NCBI GenBank assembly: GCA_958296295.1
Contig: OY282460.1
Location: forward strand, 2,170,001-2,234,000
DNA from: an uncultured Pseudomonadales bacterium
GTDB taxonomy: Bacteria; Pseudomonadota; Gammaproteobacteria; Pseudomonadales; Azotimanducaceae
Direction: 5' to 3'
DNA length: 64,000 nt
Both the position numbers and the translations under genes were made by a program. Of the stretch, positions 26,090-33,816 are shown in pieces. How positions within the stretch are numbered: the first letter of the stretch is position 1; every line of letters begins with the position of its first letter. Below the pieces are notes generated by a model. The model searched no databases, had not been told where the DNA came from, and was given only the letters and a program-made list of their open reading frames with translations.

Positions 26090-26234
26090 GGGACCGCGAC
26101 GGCGCGAAAGGCCTAGGTCGCTGGCGGCGGGGCGCGTTCAGGCGACCTCCGCGCCGGTCGCCGGAATGATGCCTCACAGGGTTCGGCCGCAACCTTTCCA
26201 AGGCGTGCGGGTGTACCGGCGATAATAGCCCTCC

Positions 26235-27380
26235 ATGCGGGCACGGCGTGTACGGAAGGGTGTGCGCGAGGCGGCGGCGGGCGTCACCCCGGAAGAGCTG
26301 CATCGGCGCAACGTGGAGAACGGGCTGGACGCCGACCCGGGGCAGTTCGCGTCGGCGGGGCGGCTGACGGAGCTGCGCGCCCGGCTTATCGCGGCCGGGC
26401 GTCCACGCCGACCGGCGTGGCTGCGAGCGTTGCCAAGACGCCAACCCCGATCCGTGCGCGGGCTTTATTTGTGGGGCGGCGTGGGCCGCGGCAAGACCTA
26501 CCTGATGGACTTGTTCCATCAATCGCTGCCGTTTGCCGACAAGCGCCGGTTGCATTTCCACCGGTTCATGCGTCTGGTCCACGACGACTTGCGCCACCAC
26601 GCCGGCAGGCCGGACCCCATGCGGCTTGTGGCCGACCGCTTCGCCGGCCAAGCGCGCGTGCTGTGTCTCGACGAGTTCGCGGTGGCGGACATTGGCGATG
26701 CGATGATCCTCGGCGAGTTGCTCGGCGGCTTGTTCGAGCGCGGCGTCACCTTGGTGGCCACGTCGAACACGCCGCCGCAGCGACTCTACGAGAACGGCTT
26801 GCAGCGGCGCCGTTTCCTGCCGGCCATCGACCGCATCGAGCGGCACACCGACGTCGTGCGGATCGACGGCGGCGTGGACTATCGCCTGCGCGTGCTGCAA
26901 CGGGAGGGCCTGTACCAGTTGCTTTCGCAACCGGGTGCCGAGGCGGCGTTGCGGGACAGTTTCGCCGCGCTCTCCCGCACCTCGGCCCACACAGCGGTGT
27001 TGGAGGGGCGGGCGCTGGCCATCAACGGCCGGCCGGTGACGGCGCGCTATTGCGCCGAGGAGGTGGTCTGGTTCGACTTCCCGGCGCTCTGCGAAGGGCC
27101 GCGGCACAACGACGATTACATCGAACTGGCCCGCCTGTACTCCACCGTGGTGGTATGGGGCGTGCCGGTGTTCGATCCGGCGCGGGAAGCCGAGGCGCGC
27201 CGCTTCATTGGTCTTGTGGACGAACTCTACGACCGCGGCGTGAAGCTATTGGTGGCTGCCGAGGCCGAGCCCGAACAGCTTTACCAGGGGGCGCTGCTCA
27301 GCAACGAGTTCGCCCGCACCGCCAGCCGCCTGCGCGAAATGCGCGGCGACGCGTACCTAGGCCGACCGCACCGACCGTAG
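26235..27380 (+). CDS. zapE: Cell division protein ZapE (AFG1-like ATPase)
   Basis: A 381-residue AFG1/LACE1-type P-loop ATPase. Walker A lies in LYLWGGVGRGKTYLMDLF (about 76-93), followed by FHRFMRLVHDDL, Walker B VLCLDEFAVADIGDAMI, sensor VATSNTPPQRLYENGLQR and a C-terminal NEFARTASRLREM. In E. coli ZapE destabilises FtsZ polymers at the Z-ring, and the family also acts in membrane protein quality control. Its position just upstream of rplM-rpsI and the cytochrome bc1 genes is conserved in gammaproteobacteria. Confidence 0.93.
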   Translation: MRARRVRKGVREAAAGVTPEELHRRNVENGLDADPGQFASAGRLTELRARLIAAGRPRRPAWLRALPRRQPRSVRGLYLWGGVGRGKTYLMDLFHQSLPFADKRRLHFHRFMRLVHDDLRHHAGRPDPMRLVADRFAGQARVLCLDEFAVADIGDAMILGELLGGLFERGVTLVATSNTPPQRLYENGLQRRRFLPAIDRIERHTDVVRIDGGVDYRLRVLQREGLYQLLSQPGAEAALRDSFAALSRTSAHTAVLEGRALAINGRPVTARYCAEEVVWFDFPALCEGPRHNDDYIELARLYSTVVVWGVPVFDPAREAEARRFIGLVDELYDRGVKLLVAAEAEPEQLYQGALLSNEFARTASRLREMRGDAYLGRPHRP

Positions 27381-27728
27381 AACGGCGCCGTTTCCTGCAT
27401 GACCATCGCTCAACGGACGATGGTGCACATGATCCTCTTGACCTCGACGTAGAGAAGCAGTTCGTCGTCTTTGCTGATTGGCCGCGCGTGCATGGTGTCC
27501 ACGCGCACGGGATAGAGGCGTTAGAGCGACTCTCGAACGCCATCGTCACTCCAGCGAAAAGCAGATGGGCCACCGGGCGTTGATCCTGATGCTGTGCTGC
27601 CCAGACGGTTTCCGCGAAGCGCCTCGAGGCGGTTGCTTCGCAGCCGGCGGCTCATGGCGTCTGCGAATCGGCGGTCGTGCCACTAGTCATCGAACCAGTC
27701 CCGAAGGGCGTGAAGCGCGCGATTCCGG
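27381..27728. other. Intergenic region between zapE and rplM
   Basis: No convincing gene is present in the 348 bases before the rplM promoter. A strong nested hairpin lies at 27614-27641 (GCGAAGC paired with GCTTCGC, with the palindrome GCCTCGAGGC inside). On the minus strand a short frame (27410-27493) reads [18 protein letters not shown] and a few more residues; it looks protein-like but matches nothing I recognise. Confidence 0.45.
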
Positions 27729-27757
27729 TTGCCATATTCGCGCTGCTCTGCTACTGT
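27729..27757 (+). promoter_or_regulatory. Putative sigma70 promoter of the rplM operon
   Basis: TTGCCA and TACTGT are spaced by exactly 17 bases, with the -10 box ending 41 bases before the rplM ATG. This leaves room for a short leader, where L13 autoregulation acts in other bacteria. Consensus match only. Confidence 0.45.
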
Positions 27758-27798
27758 GCGCGACCGTTGTATTTTGGCTTCGAGCATCGAACCCGCGC

Positions 27799-28227
27799 AT
27801 GAAGACGGACAGCACGCGCCCGCAAGACGCACGGCACGACTGGTATGTGGTGGACGCCGACGGACGAACGCTCGGCCGCCTCGCGTCGGAGATCGCCCGG
27901 CGGCTTCGGGGCAAGCACAAAGCGGAGTACACGCCGCATGTGGACACCGGCGACTACATCGTGGTCGTCAACGCCGAGAAGGTGCGCGTCACCGGCGCCA
28001 AGGAGCGCGACAAGACGTACTACCGCCACACCGGCTATCCCGGCGGCATCAAGGCGGTGTCCTTGGGCAAGTTGCGCGCCACCCATCCGGAACGTCTGCT
28101 TGCCGGTGCCGTGCGCGGCATGATGCCGCGCAATCCCCTAGGGCGCGCCATGTTGCGCAAGCTCAAGGTCTACGCCGGCCCCTCGCATCCGCACTCGGCG
28201 CAACAGCCGCAGGCGCTCGAACTCTAG
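27799..28227 (+). CDS. rplM: 50S ribosomal protein L13
   Basis: A 142-residue L13 protein, the standard length: [20 protein letters not shown] (about 14-33), [30 protein letters not shown] segment here as [12 protein letters not shown], and [20 protein letters not shown]13 is an early-assembly protein of the large subunit. rpsI follows after 36 bases, the universal rplM-rpsI pairing. Confidence 0.97.
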   Translation: MKTDSTRPQDARHDWYVVDADGRTLGRLASEIARRLRGKHKAEYTPHVDTGDYIVVVNAEKVRVTGAKERDKTYYRHTGYPGGIKAVSLGKLRATHPERLLAGAVRGMMPRNPLGRAMLRKLKVYAGPSHPHSAQQPQALEL

Positions 28228-28263
28228 CGGCCAACAGCTTTCGTCAAGGAGTTTCCAACCAAG

Positions 28264-28653
28264 ATGCCTGAGACCAGCTACGGCACCGGCCGTCGAAAGA
28301 CGTCCACGGCGCGCGTTTTCCTTCGCCCGGGAATCGGCCGCGTGATGGTCAATCGCCGCCCTGTGGACGAGTATTTCGGGCGTGAGACGGCTCGCATGGT
28401 GATTCGCCAACCCTTGGTGGCGGTCGGCGTGAGCAATCGGTTCGACATCACCGTCACGGTGCGGGGCGGCGGGCCCTCCGGGCAGGCCGGCGCCATTCGC
28501 CACGGCATCGCCCGGGCGCTCGTGGAGCACGACGACGAGTGGCGGGCGCCGTTGCGCGGCGCCGGATTCCTCACCCGGGACGCCCGCGAGGTGGAGCGCA
28601 AGAAGGTGGGCTTGCGCAAAGCGCGCAAGCGTCCGCAATACTCCAAGCGCTGA
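28264..28653 (+). CDS. rpsI: 30S ribosomal protein S9
   Basis: A 129-residue S9 protein: [18 protein letters not shown] at the N-terminus, [20 protein letters not shown] in the middle and the basic tail [12 protein letters not shown], which in S9 reaches into the P site of the small subunit. Cotranscribed with rplM. Confidence 0.97.
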   Translation: MPETSYGTGRRKTSTARVFLRPGIGRVMVNRRPVDEYFGRETARMVIRQPLVAVGVSNRFDITVTVRGGGPSGQAGAIRHGIARALVEHDDEWRAPLRGAGFLTRDAREVERKKVGLRKARKRPQYSKR

Positions 28654-28702
28654 TGCCGCGAGGGCAACTCGCACACGGCCGGCCGCCGGCGCGGAGCGTC
28701 GC

Positions 28703-29329
28703 GTGAGCGACGACGAGGACGCCGCGGAAGTCCGCGAGGACGGGGTAGGGCGCCGTTATCTTTTGATCGCCTCCACTTCGGCGGTCACCGCGGTTGGCGC
28801 GATGGGCGCCGCGGTGCCGTTCGTGAAGTCTTGGCTGCCAAGCGCCAAGGCGCGGGCGGCCGGTGCTCCGGAGCGCGTGGACATCGCCCGCTTGCGGGCC
28901 GGCGAACTGCTGAAACCTATGCCGACCTGGCGTGGCCAGCCCGTGTTCGTGGTCGGCCGCACGGCGGTGGACATCGAGGCGCTGGCCCGCGCGAAAGACG
29001 GCCTCGCGGATCCGGCTTCCGACAACGAAGCCAAGCAGCCGGCCTACGCGCAAAATCCCTATCGTTCCCGCAAGCCCGAGATCGGCGTCTTTCTGGGGCT
29101 CTGCACCCACCTCGGCTGTTCCCCCAAGGAAAAGAACGAGGAGCAGATGCGCGAGCTCGACACCGGTTGGGAAGGCGGCGGCTTCTACTGCCCCTGCCAC
29201 GGCTCGCGTTTCGACTTGGCCGGCCGAGTGGTCAAGGGGGTGCCGGCGCCGGACAATCTGCAAGTTCCGCCGCACTCGTACCTCTCGGACACCGAGATCA
29301 TCATCGGCGTGGACGAGGAGACGGCGTAG
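28703..29329 (+). CDS. petA: Ubiquinol-cytochrome c reductase iron-sulfur (Rieske) subunit
   Basis: A 208-residue Rieske protein. The N-terminal RRYLLIASTSAVTAVGAMGA is a twin-arginine-type signal anchor. The 2Fe-2S ligands lie in CTHLGCSP (about 133-140) and CPCHGSRFDLAGRV (about 163-176). It passes electrons from quinol to cytochrome c1 in the bc1 complex. The start is GTG 28703; the stop directly abuts the petB start. Confidence 0.95.
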   Translation: MSDDEDAAEVREDGVGRRYLLIASTSAVTAVGAMGAAVPFVKSWLPSAKARAAGAPERVDIARLRAGELLKPMPTWRGQPVFVVGRTAVDIEALARAKDGLADPASDNEAKQPAYAQNPYRSRKPEIGVFLGLCTHLGCSPKEKNEEQMRELDTGWEGGGFYCPCHGSRFDLAGRVVKGVPAPDNLQVPPHSYLSDTEIIIGVDEETA

Positions 29330-30604
29330 GTGGCCGAGTCGCCGCCCTTGCGGCCAGTGGGGCCGCGTCGTCCGATCAGACGCCTCATCGCGTGGGTGGA
29401 CGAACGCTTCCCGCTCACCGAGACCGTTGAGGCGCATGCCACCAAATACCACGCGCCCAAAAACTTCAACTTCTGGTACTACTTCGGCGTGCTCGCCACG
29501 GTGGTGCTGGGGATGCAGCTGCTCACTGGCGTTTGGCTCACCATGTCCTACGTGCCGAGCGCGGAAGAGGCGTTCGCCTCGGTGGAATACATCATGCGCG
29601 ATGTGGAGTACGGCCACATCATCCGCTATCTGCACTCCACGGGCGCGTCCGCTTTCTTCGTGGTGGTCTACCTGCACATGTTTCGCGGCCTCGCCTACGG
29701 TTCCTACCGCAAACCCCGGGAACTCGTTTGGCTCATCGGCATGGCCATCTTCCTGACGCTGATGGCAGAGGGCTTCTTCGGCTACCTGCTGCCTTGGGGC
29801 AACATGTCGTATTGGGGCGCCCAGGTGATCGTTTCGCTCGTCGGCGCCGTGCCGTTCGTCGGCGCAGATCTCATGGAATGGGTGCGTGGCGACTATCTGA
29901 TGTCCGGCATAACGCTCAACCGCTTCTTCGCCTTGCACGTCGTCGCCTTGCCGCTCGCGCTGGTGGGCTTGGTGTTCGTACACATCGTGGCGCTGCACCG
30001 GGTTGGCTCGAACAATCCGGACGGCGTGGAGATAAAGGACAACAAAGACGAGCACGGCGTGCCGGTGGACGGCATTCCCTTCCACCCGTACTACACGGTG
30101 CATGACTTCCAGGCCACGGTGGGGTTCCTGTTCGTGTTCTGCGCCGTGGTCTTCTTCGCGCCGGAGATGTTCGGCTACTTCCTGGAGAAACCGAACTTCG
30201 AGCAGGCGGATCCGCTCAAGACGCCGGACCTCATCGCGCCGGTGTGGTACTACACGCCGTTCTATTCGATGCTGCGCGCCACGACGTTCCCGCTGTTCGG
30301 CTTGGAAGCGAGGTTTTGGGGGCTTGTGGTGATGGTGGCGGCCATCCTCATGCCGGCGGTGCTGCCTTGGCTGGACCGCAGCCCGGTGAAGTCCATCCGT
30401 TACAAAGGGCTGGCGTCGAAGGTCATGCTCGCCGCCTTCGTCGCGAGTGTCTTCGTGCTTGGCTACTTGGGCACGGTCCACACCACTCCCCTGACGACCG
30501 CGCTCGCGCAAGTGTTTACGGCGATCTACTTCGCGTACTTCCTGCTGATGCCGTGGTACACGCGCGTGGAGAAGACGAAAAAGCCGCCGGAGCGGCTGAC
30601 GTGA
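29330..30604 (+). CDS. petB: Ubiquinol-cytochrome c reductase cytochrome b subunit
   Basis: A 424-residue polytopic membrane protein. Heme-binding histidines sit in RYLHSTGASAFFVVVYLHMF and in FALHVVALPLALVGLVFVHI. The quinol-oxidation-site motif is PVWY (IAPVWYYTPFYSMLRA) rather than the PEWY of mitochondria and alphaproteobacteria, a variant I believe is usual in beta/gammaproteobacteria. The N-terminal LTETVEAHATKYHAPKNFNF and the eight or so membrane spans fit the family. It starts at GTG immediately after petA and overlaps petC. Confidence 0.95.
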   Translation: MAESPPLRPVGPRRPIRRLIAWVDERFPLTETVEAHATKYHAPKNFNFWYYFGVLATVVLGMQLLTGVWLTMSYVPSAEEAFASVEYIMRDVEYGHIIRYLHSTGASAFFVVVYLHMFRGLAYGSYRKPRELVWLIGMAIFLTLMAEGFFGYLLPWGNMSYWGAQVIVSLVGAVPFVGADLMEWVRGDYLMSGITLNRFFALHVVALPLALVGLVFVHIVALHRVGSNNPDGVEIKDNKDEHGVPVDGIPFHPYYTVHDFQATVGFLFVFCAVVFFAPEMFGYFLEKPNFEQADPLKTPDLIAPVWYYTPFYSMLRATTFPLFGLEARFWGLVVMVAAILMPAVLPWLDRSPVKSIRYKGLASKVMLAAFVASVFVLGYLGTVHTTPLTTALAQVFTAIYFAYFLLMPWYTRVEKTKKPPERLT

Positions 30605-31422
30605 ACGTGGCAGTGCGGGCAATGCCGGGCCGCGGCAGACTGGCGTTGGCGATCCTGGCGGGCATGGCGGCCGCGGTTCCGGCTTTGGCCGCGACGGACG
30701 TGCGGCTGGATCCGTTCGACCCCGACCTCACCGACAAGCCGTCGCTGCAGCGGGGCATGGCGCTTTTCGCGAATTACTGTTTGGGCTGTCATTCGCTCAA
30801 GTTCCAGCGCTACGAGCGCACCGCCGACGACCTTGGCATTCCTCACGACGTGGCGCTCAGGAACCTGATCTTCACCGGCCAGGCGATTGGCGGTTTGATG
30901 GAAACCTCCATGCCCGCCGAAGGCGCGAAGAACTGGTTTGGCGTGCCGCCGCCGGATTTGACCATGGTGGACCGCGTGCGCGGCACGGCTTGGGTGTACA
31001 ACATGCTGAAGGGCTTCTATGTCGACGAGAAGCGGCCTTTCGGCGTCAACAACCGGGTGTTCGAGAACATCGCCATGCCACACGTGCTCATCGGGCTGCA
31101 AGGCGTGCCGGAAGTCGAGTGCAGAGGCAAGAAAGCGGCCAACATCTTGGCTGATCGAAGCCGCATCTTGGAGAAGGACCCCGCCGCCCGCCGCGTGCGC
31201 GAGGACAATTGCTCTTGGACGCGCGTGGTGCCCGGCACCGGCGCGTACTCCGCCGCCGAGTTCGATCAGGCGGCCAAGGACATCGCCAATTTTCTGCATT
31301 ACGTCGGCGACCCGGGGCGCTTGGAACGCCGCCGCATCGGCTATTGGGTGCTGGGTTTTCTGGCCGGGCTCTTTGTGCTGGCGACCTTGCTGAACCGCGA
31401 GTATTGGAAAGATGTGCATTGA
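30601..31422 (+). CDS. petC: Ubiquinol-cytochrome c reductase cytochrome c1 subunit
   Basis: A 273-residue cytochrome c1. A signal peptide (ALAILAGMAAAVPALAATDV) precedes the heme c site CLGCH (about 60-64); the distal methionine may be that of NIAMPHVLI. The C-terminal RIGYWVLGFLAGLFVLATLL is the single membrane anchor. The GTG start at 30601 overlaps the petB stop (GTGA), so petABC form a tightly coupled operon feeding electrons to cytochrome c. Confidence 0.94.
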   Translation: MNVAVRAMPGRGRLALAILAGMAAAVPALAATDVRLDPFDPDLTDKPSLQRGMALFANYCLGCHSLKFQRYERTADDLGIPHDVALRNLIFTGQAIGGLMETSMPAEGAKNWFGVPPPDLTMVDRVRGTAWVYNMLKGFYVDEKRPFGVNNRVFENIAMPHVLIGLQGVPEVECRGKKAANILADRSRILEKDPAARRVREDNCSWTRVVPGTGAYSAAEFDQAAKDIANFLHYVGDPGRLERRRIGYWVLGFLAGLFVLATLLNREYWKDVH

Positions 31423-31464
31423 AGTGAACGCCGCCGCCGGCGGGCGCAAGGCGGAGGTGGACGC

Positions 31465-32100
31465 ATGGACGTGAACCCGGCGCGCCGTTCGGCGATGACG
31501 TTGTACTCGGATCCCCGCGACCACTACAGCCATCGTGTCCGATTGGTGTTGGCGGAGAAAGGCATCGCCGTTGATGTGGTGGACGTCAATCCGTCGCGGT
31601 TGCCGCAGCGGGTCGCGGACGTCAATCCAGACAACACGGTGCCGACGCTGGTGGACAGGGAACTCGCCCTCTACCAAAGCACCGTGATCATGGAGTATCT
31701 CGACGAGCGGTTTCCGCATCCGCCGTTGCTGCCCGTGTACCCGGTCGCGCGCGCCCACAGTCGGCTGTTGATGTACCGGATCGAGACGGATTGGAGCCCG
31801 CACTTGAACGTGCTGGCGAGTGGCCGGGGCGGTGCACGGGCGCTTCAGAAAGCGCATGTGGCGCTGCGCGAGAGCGTGGTCGCCTCGGCACCGGCTTTCG
31901 GGGAGAAACCCTATTTCCTGAACGACGAGTTCACCTTGGTGGATTGCTGCGTCGCGCCCATCCTTTGGCGCTTGGAACACGTGGACATCGATCTGCCCGA
32001 ACGGCAAACCCGCCCGTTGGCGCGTTATATGCAAAAGATATTCGCCCGCCAGTCGTTCCGCGACAGCCTTACCGAGCTGGAAGTGGAGATGCGCGATTGA
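31465..32100 (+). CDS. sspA: Stringent starvation protein A (GST-fold, RNA polymerase-associated)
   Basis: A 211-residue glutathione-S-transferase-fold protein closely following SspA: SAMTLYSDPRDHYSHRVRLV, LAEKGIAVDVVDVN, TVPTLVDRELALYQSTVIME and YLDERFPHPPLLPVYPVARA, the last being part of the conserved surface. SspA binds RNA polymerase and alters sigma70 promoter use under starvation and acid stress. Its position after petABC and overlap with sspB are conserved in this class. Confidence 0.95.
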   Translation: MDVNPARRSAMTLYSDPRDHYSHRVRLVLAEKGIAVDVVDVNPSRLPQRVADVNPDNTVPTLVDRELALYQSTVIMEYLDERFPHPPLLPVYPVARAHSRLLMYRIETDWSPHLNVLASGRGGARALQKAHVALRESVVASAPAFGEKPYFLNDEFTLVDCCVAPILWRLEHVDIDLPERQTRPLARYMQKIFARQSFRDSLTELEVEMRD

Positions 32101-32480
32101 CCTCGCTGCGCCCCTACCTCGTCCGCGCCTTGATCGATTGGATCGTCGACAACGACCACACCCCGCATATGGTGATCGATTGCAGCGTCCCCGGCGTTGA
32201 CGCGCCCGGTGAATACGCCGGCGACGGCAAGTTGACGCTCAACATCTCCTCCAAAGCGACCCGCACTCTGTCGGTGGACGAAGGCGGGGTGCGCGTGGAT
32301 TGCCGCTTTCGCGGGCGCCCGGTGCGCGTCACCGCGCCAGTGGGCGCGGTGGTCGGCGTCTACGCCAAAGAGACGGGCATGGGCATGGGTTTCGAGCCGG
32401 ACAAGAGCGAGCCGCCTCCCGAACCTCCAGCGAACCGCTCAACCGCGCCCGACCGTCCGAAGCTCACGCTCGTCAAGTAG
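32097..32480 (+). CDS. sspB: Stringent starvation protein B (ClpXP adaptor)
   Basis: A 127-residue SspB. The globular part includes RPYLVRALIDWIVDNDHTPH, GDGKLTLNISSKAT and FRGRPVRVTAPVGAVVGVYA. An acidic/proline-rich linker follows, ending in the ClpX-binding tail RPKLTLVK. SspB delivers ssrA-tagged proteins to ClpXP. The start is TTG 32097, overlapping the sspA stop; it is the only start that restores the conserved N-terminus. Confidence 0.93.
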   Translation: MTSLRPYLVRALIDWIVDNDHTPHMVIDCSVPGVDAPGEYAGDGKLTLNISSKATRTLSVDEGGVRVDCRFRGRPVRVTAPVGAVVGVYAKETGMGMGFEPDKSEPPPEPPANRSTAPDRPKLTLVK

Positions 32481-32533
32481 CTGGGCAGGTGGCGTAGTTT
32501 GAGGGCCGCGGCTGCGGCCTCGAACAGCCTGCG

Positions 32534-33145
32534 TCACCCGTCCAAGTAGTCGAACACTTTGACCACCTTGTTCACGCCGAACACCGTGCGGGCCACCTCG
32601 GCGGCTTGGCGGGCTTCGGCTTCCGGCAGGATGCCGACCAAGTAGACGACGCCGTCTTCGGCCACGACTTTGACCCGGCTGGCGTTCACTTGGTCGCTCG
32701 CCACGAAACGCGACACCACCTTGGTGGTGAGCCAGTCGTCGTTCGCGCGCGCCATCAGACTGGTGGCGCCGCTCACCTGCAGCTCGTTGTGGATGCGTCG
32801 AACTTCGGGCATGTCGCGGATGGCCTGTTCGGCCTTGTCGCGCAGCGCCGCGGCCGGCACTTGGCCCACCAGCAGCACCACGCCATCGTAGCTCACCGCT
32901 TTCACGCGGCTTGCGGCCAGCTTCTCGTCCGCGGCGATGCGCTCCCTGACGAGCCGTTCGATCTTCTGATCGTTCAGAAACGAACGGGCGGTGCGCAGCG
33001 CAGGGTCTTTGCCGCCGATGTCGACGCAGCCGCCACCGACGGCGACGAGACACGCTAGGGCAAGGGTGCGCCAGTTGGGCGAGCTGCCTTGACGGGAGCG
33101 GACGGGCTGGCGGGTCGGGTTAGCTTTCCGTTGCATCAAACGCAT
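32534..33145 (-). CDS. dolP: BON-domain lipoprotein (DolP-like)
   Basis: A protein of about 203 residues with two BON domains. After a basic N-terminus and hydrophobic segment (LALACLVAVGGGCVDIGG, atypical lipobox ending in C), BON1 includes VRERIAADEKL and KAVSYDGVVLLVGQVPAAAL, and BON2 includes TKVVSRFVASDQVNASRVKV and DGVVYLVGILPEAEARQA. In E. coli DolP supports outer-membrane integrity and BAM function, and its gene lies next to yraN and lpoA as here. The ATG at 33145 (weak GGA upstream) overlaps yraN; ATG 33136 is an alternative. Confidence 0.85.
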   Translation of the reverse strand: MRLMQRKANPTRQPVRSRQGSSPNWRTLALACLVAVGGGCVDIGGKDPALRTARSFLNDQKIERLVRERIAADEKLAASRVKAVSYDGVVLLVGQVPAAALRDKAEQAIRDMPEVRRIHNELQVSGATSLMARANDDWLTTKVVSRFVASDQVNASRVKVVAEDGVVYLVGILPEAEARQAAEVARTVFGVNKVVKVFDYLDG

Positions 33146-33530
33146 TGGGAATCCATTCGCAAGCGATGCCGAAGTATCGCCGCTCGGCGCAGACGATGTC
33201 AAACCGCGCGCCGCGAAAGCGATGTTCCGGGTGATCGCCCAGGTAAAGTTGCGCCGTGCGCGTCAGCCGCCGCCGCTTGGCGGCGTCCACCGAGTCAAGC
33301 GGGGATACCCACGCGCCGCGGCCGCGGTAGCGAACCTCCACAAAAACCAACACTTCGTCGTGCAGCATCACCAGATCGATCTCGCCGCTGCGGCGGCGGT
33401 AGTTGCGCGCGACGGAGCGCAGACCGTTGTCGCGCAGGTAGCGTTCGGCGCGCCGCTCGGAGCGGCGTCCGAGCAACCCGGCCCGGTGCTTTCCCCGCGT
33501 TGTTCGGCGCACCAAGCCGGTCCATTTCAT
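33120..33530 (-). CDS. yraN: YraN/UPF0102 endonuclease-like protein
   Basis: A 136-residue UPF0102 protein with restriction-endonuclease-like fold motifs: RRSERRAERYLRDNGLRSVA, NYRRRSGEIDLVMLHDEVLV with E/D, then VFVEVRYRGRGAWVSPLDSV with the ExK-like ...VEVR. Known members are Holliday-junction-resolvase-related but of unclear function. Conserved neighbour of lpoA; here the hicB-like gene and a scar separate the two. Confidence 0.92.
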   Translation of the reverse strand: MKWTGLVRRTTRGKHRAGLLGRRSERRAERYLRDNGLRSVARNYRRRSGEIDLVMLHDEVLVFVEVRYRGRGAWVSPLDSVDAAKRRRLTRTAQLYLGDHPEHRFRGARFDIVCAERRYFGIACEWIPNAFDATES

Positions 33531-33587
33531 TTGCGTGCGAGCGCAAGGGAGATGCCGCCGGCGTGGCAGGAAACTCGTGGCAATTTG

Positions 33588-33806
33588 TCAACGCGCCGTT
33601 GTCTCGAAACTGATCGCCAGACGGGGATTGGGAACCAAGCCCAGGGCGGCAGGTTCCTCGCCATCCATGAACAGTTCGATAGCTTCGCGCAAGTTGCGCA
33701 ACGTCTCGTCCAAGGACTCTCCCTGAGTGACGACGCCCACCTTGATGCACTCCGCCACATACGCTCCCTCGCTCTTCGAGATCACAGTGTGAATCCTCTG
33801 CAACAT
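33588..33806 (-). CDS. hicB: HicB-like antitoxin, orphan
   Basis: A 72-residue HicB-type protein: ISKSEGAYVAECIKVGVVTQ, then GESLDETLRNLREAIELFM, and DGEEPAALGLVPNPRLAISF. This is the partial-RNase-H-fold antitoxin domain without a clear C-terminal DNA-binding extension. It is inserted between lpoA (10 bases upstream) and yraN. The sequence directly after its stop encodes KLPRVS, the typical start of a HicA toxin, but no toxin follows. It is therefore an orphan antitoxin beside a hicA scar. Confidence 0.8.
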   Translation of the reverse strand: MLQRIHTVISKSEGAYVAECIKVGVVTQGESLDETLRNLREAIELFMDGEEPAALGLVPNPRLAISFETTAR

Positions 33807-33816
33807 ACCTCGTCCC

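Noticed and set aside
30240..30285. PVWY instead of PEWY in cytochrome b as an unusual active-site change
   Set aside because: To my knowledge this variant is common in beta- and gammaproteobacterial cytochrome b, so it is a lineage feature rather than an anomaly.
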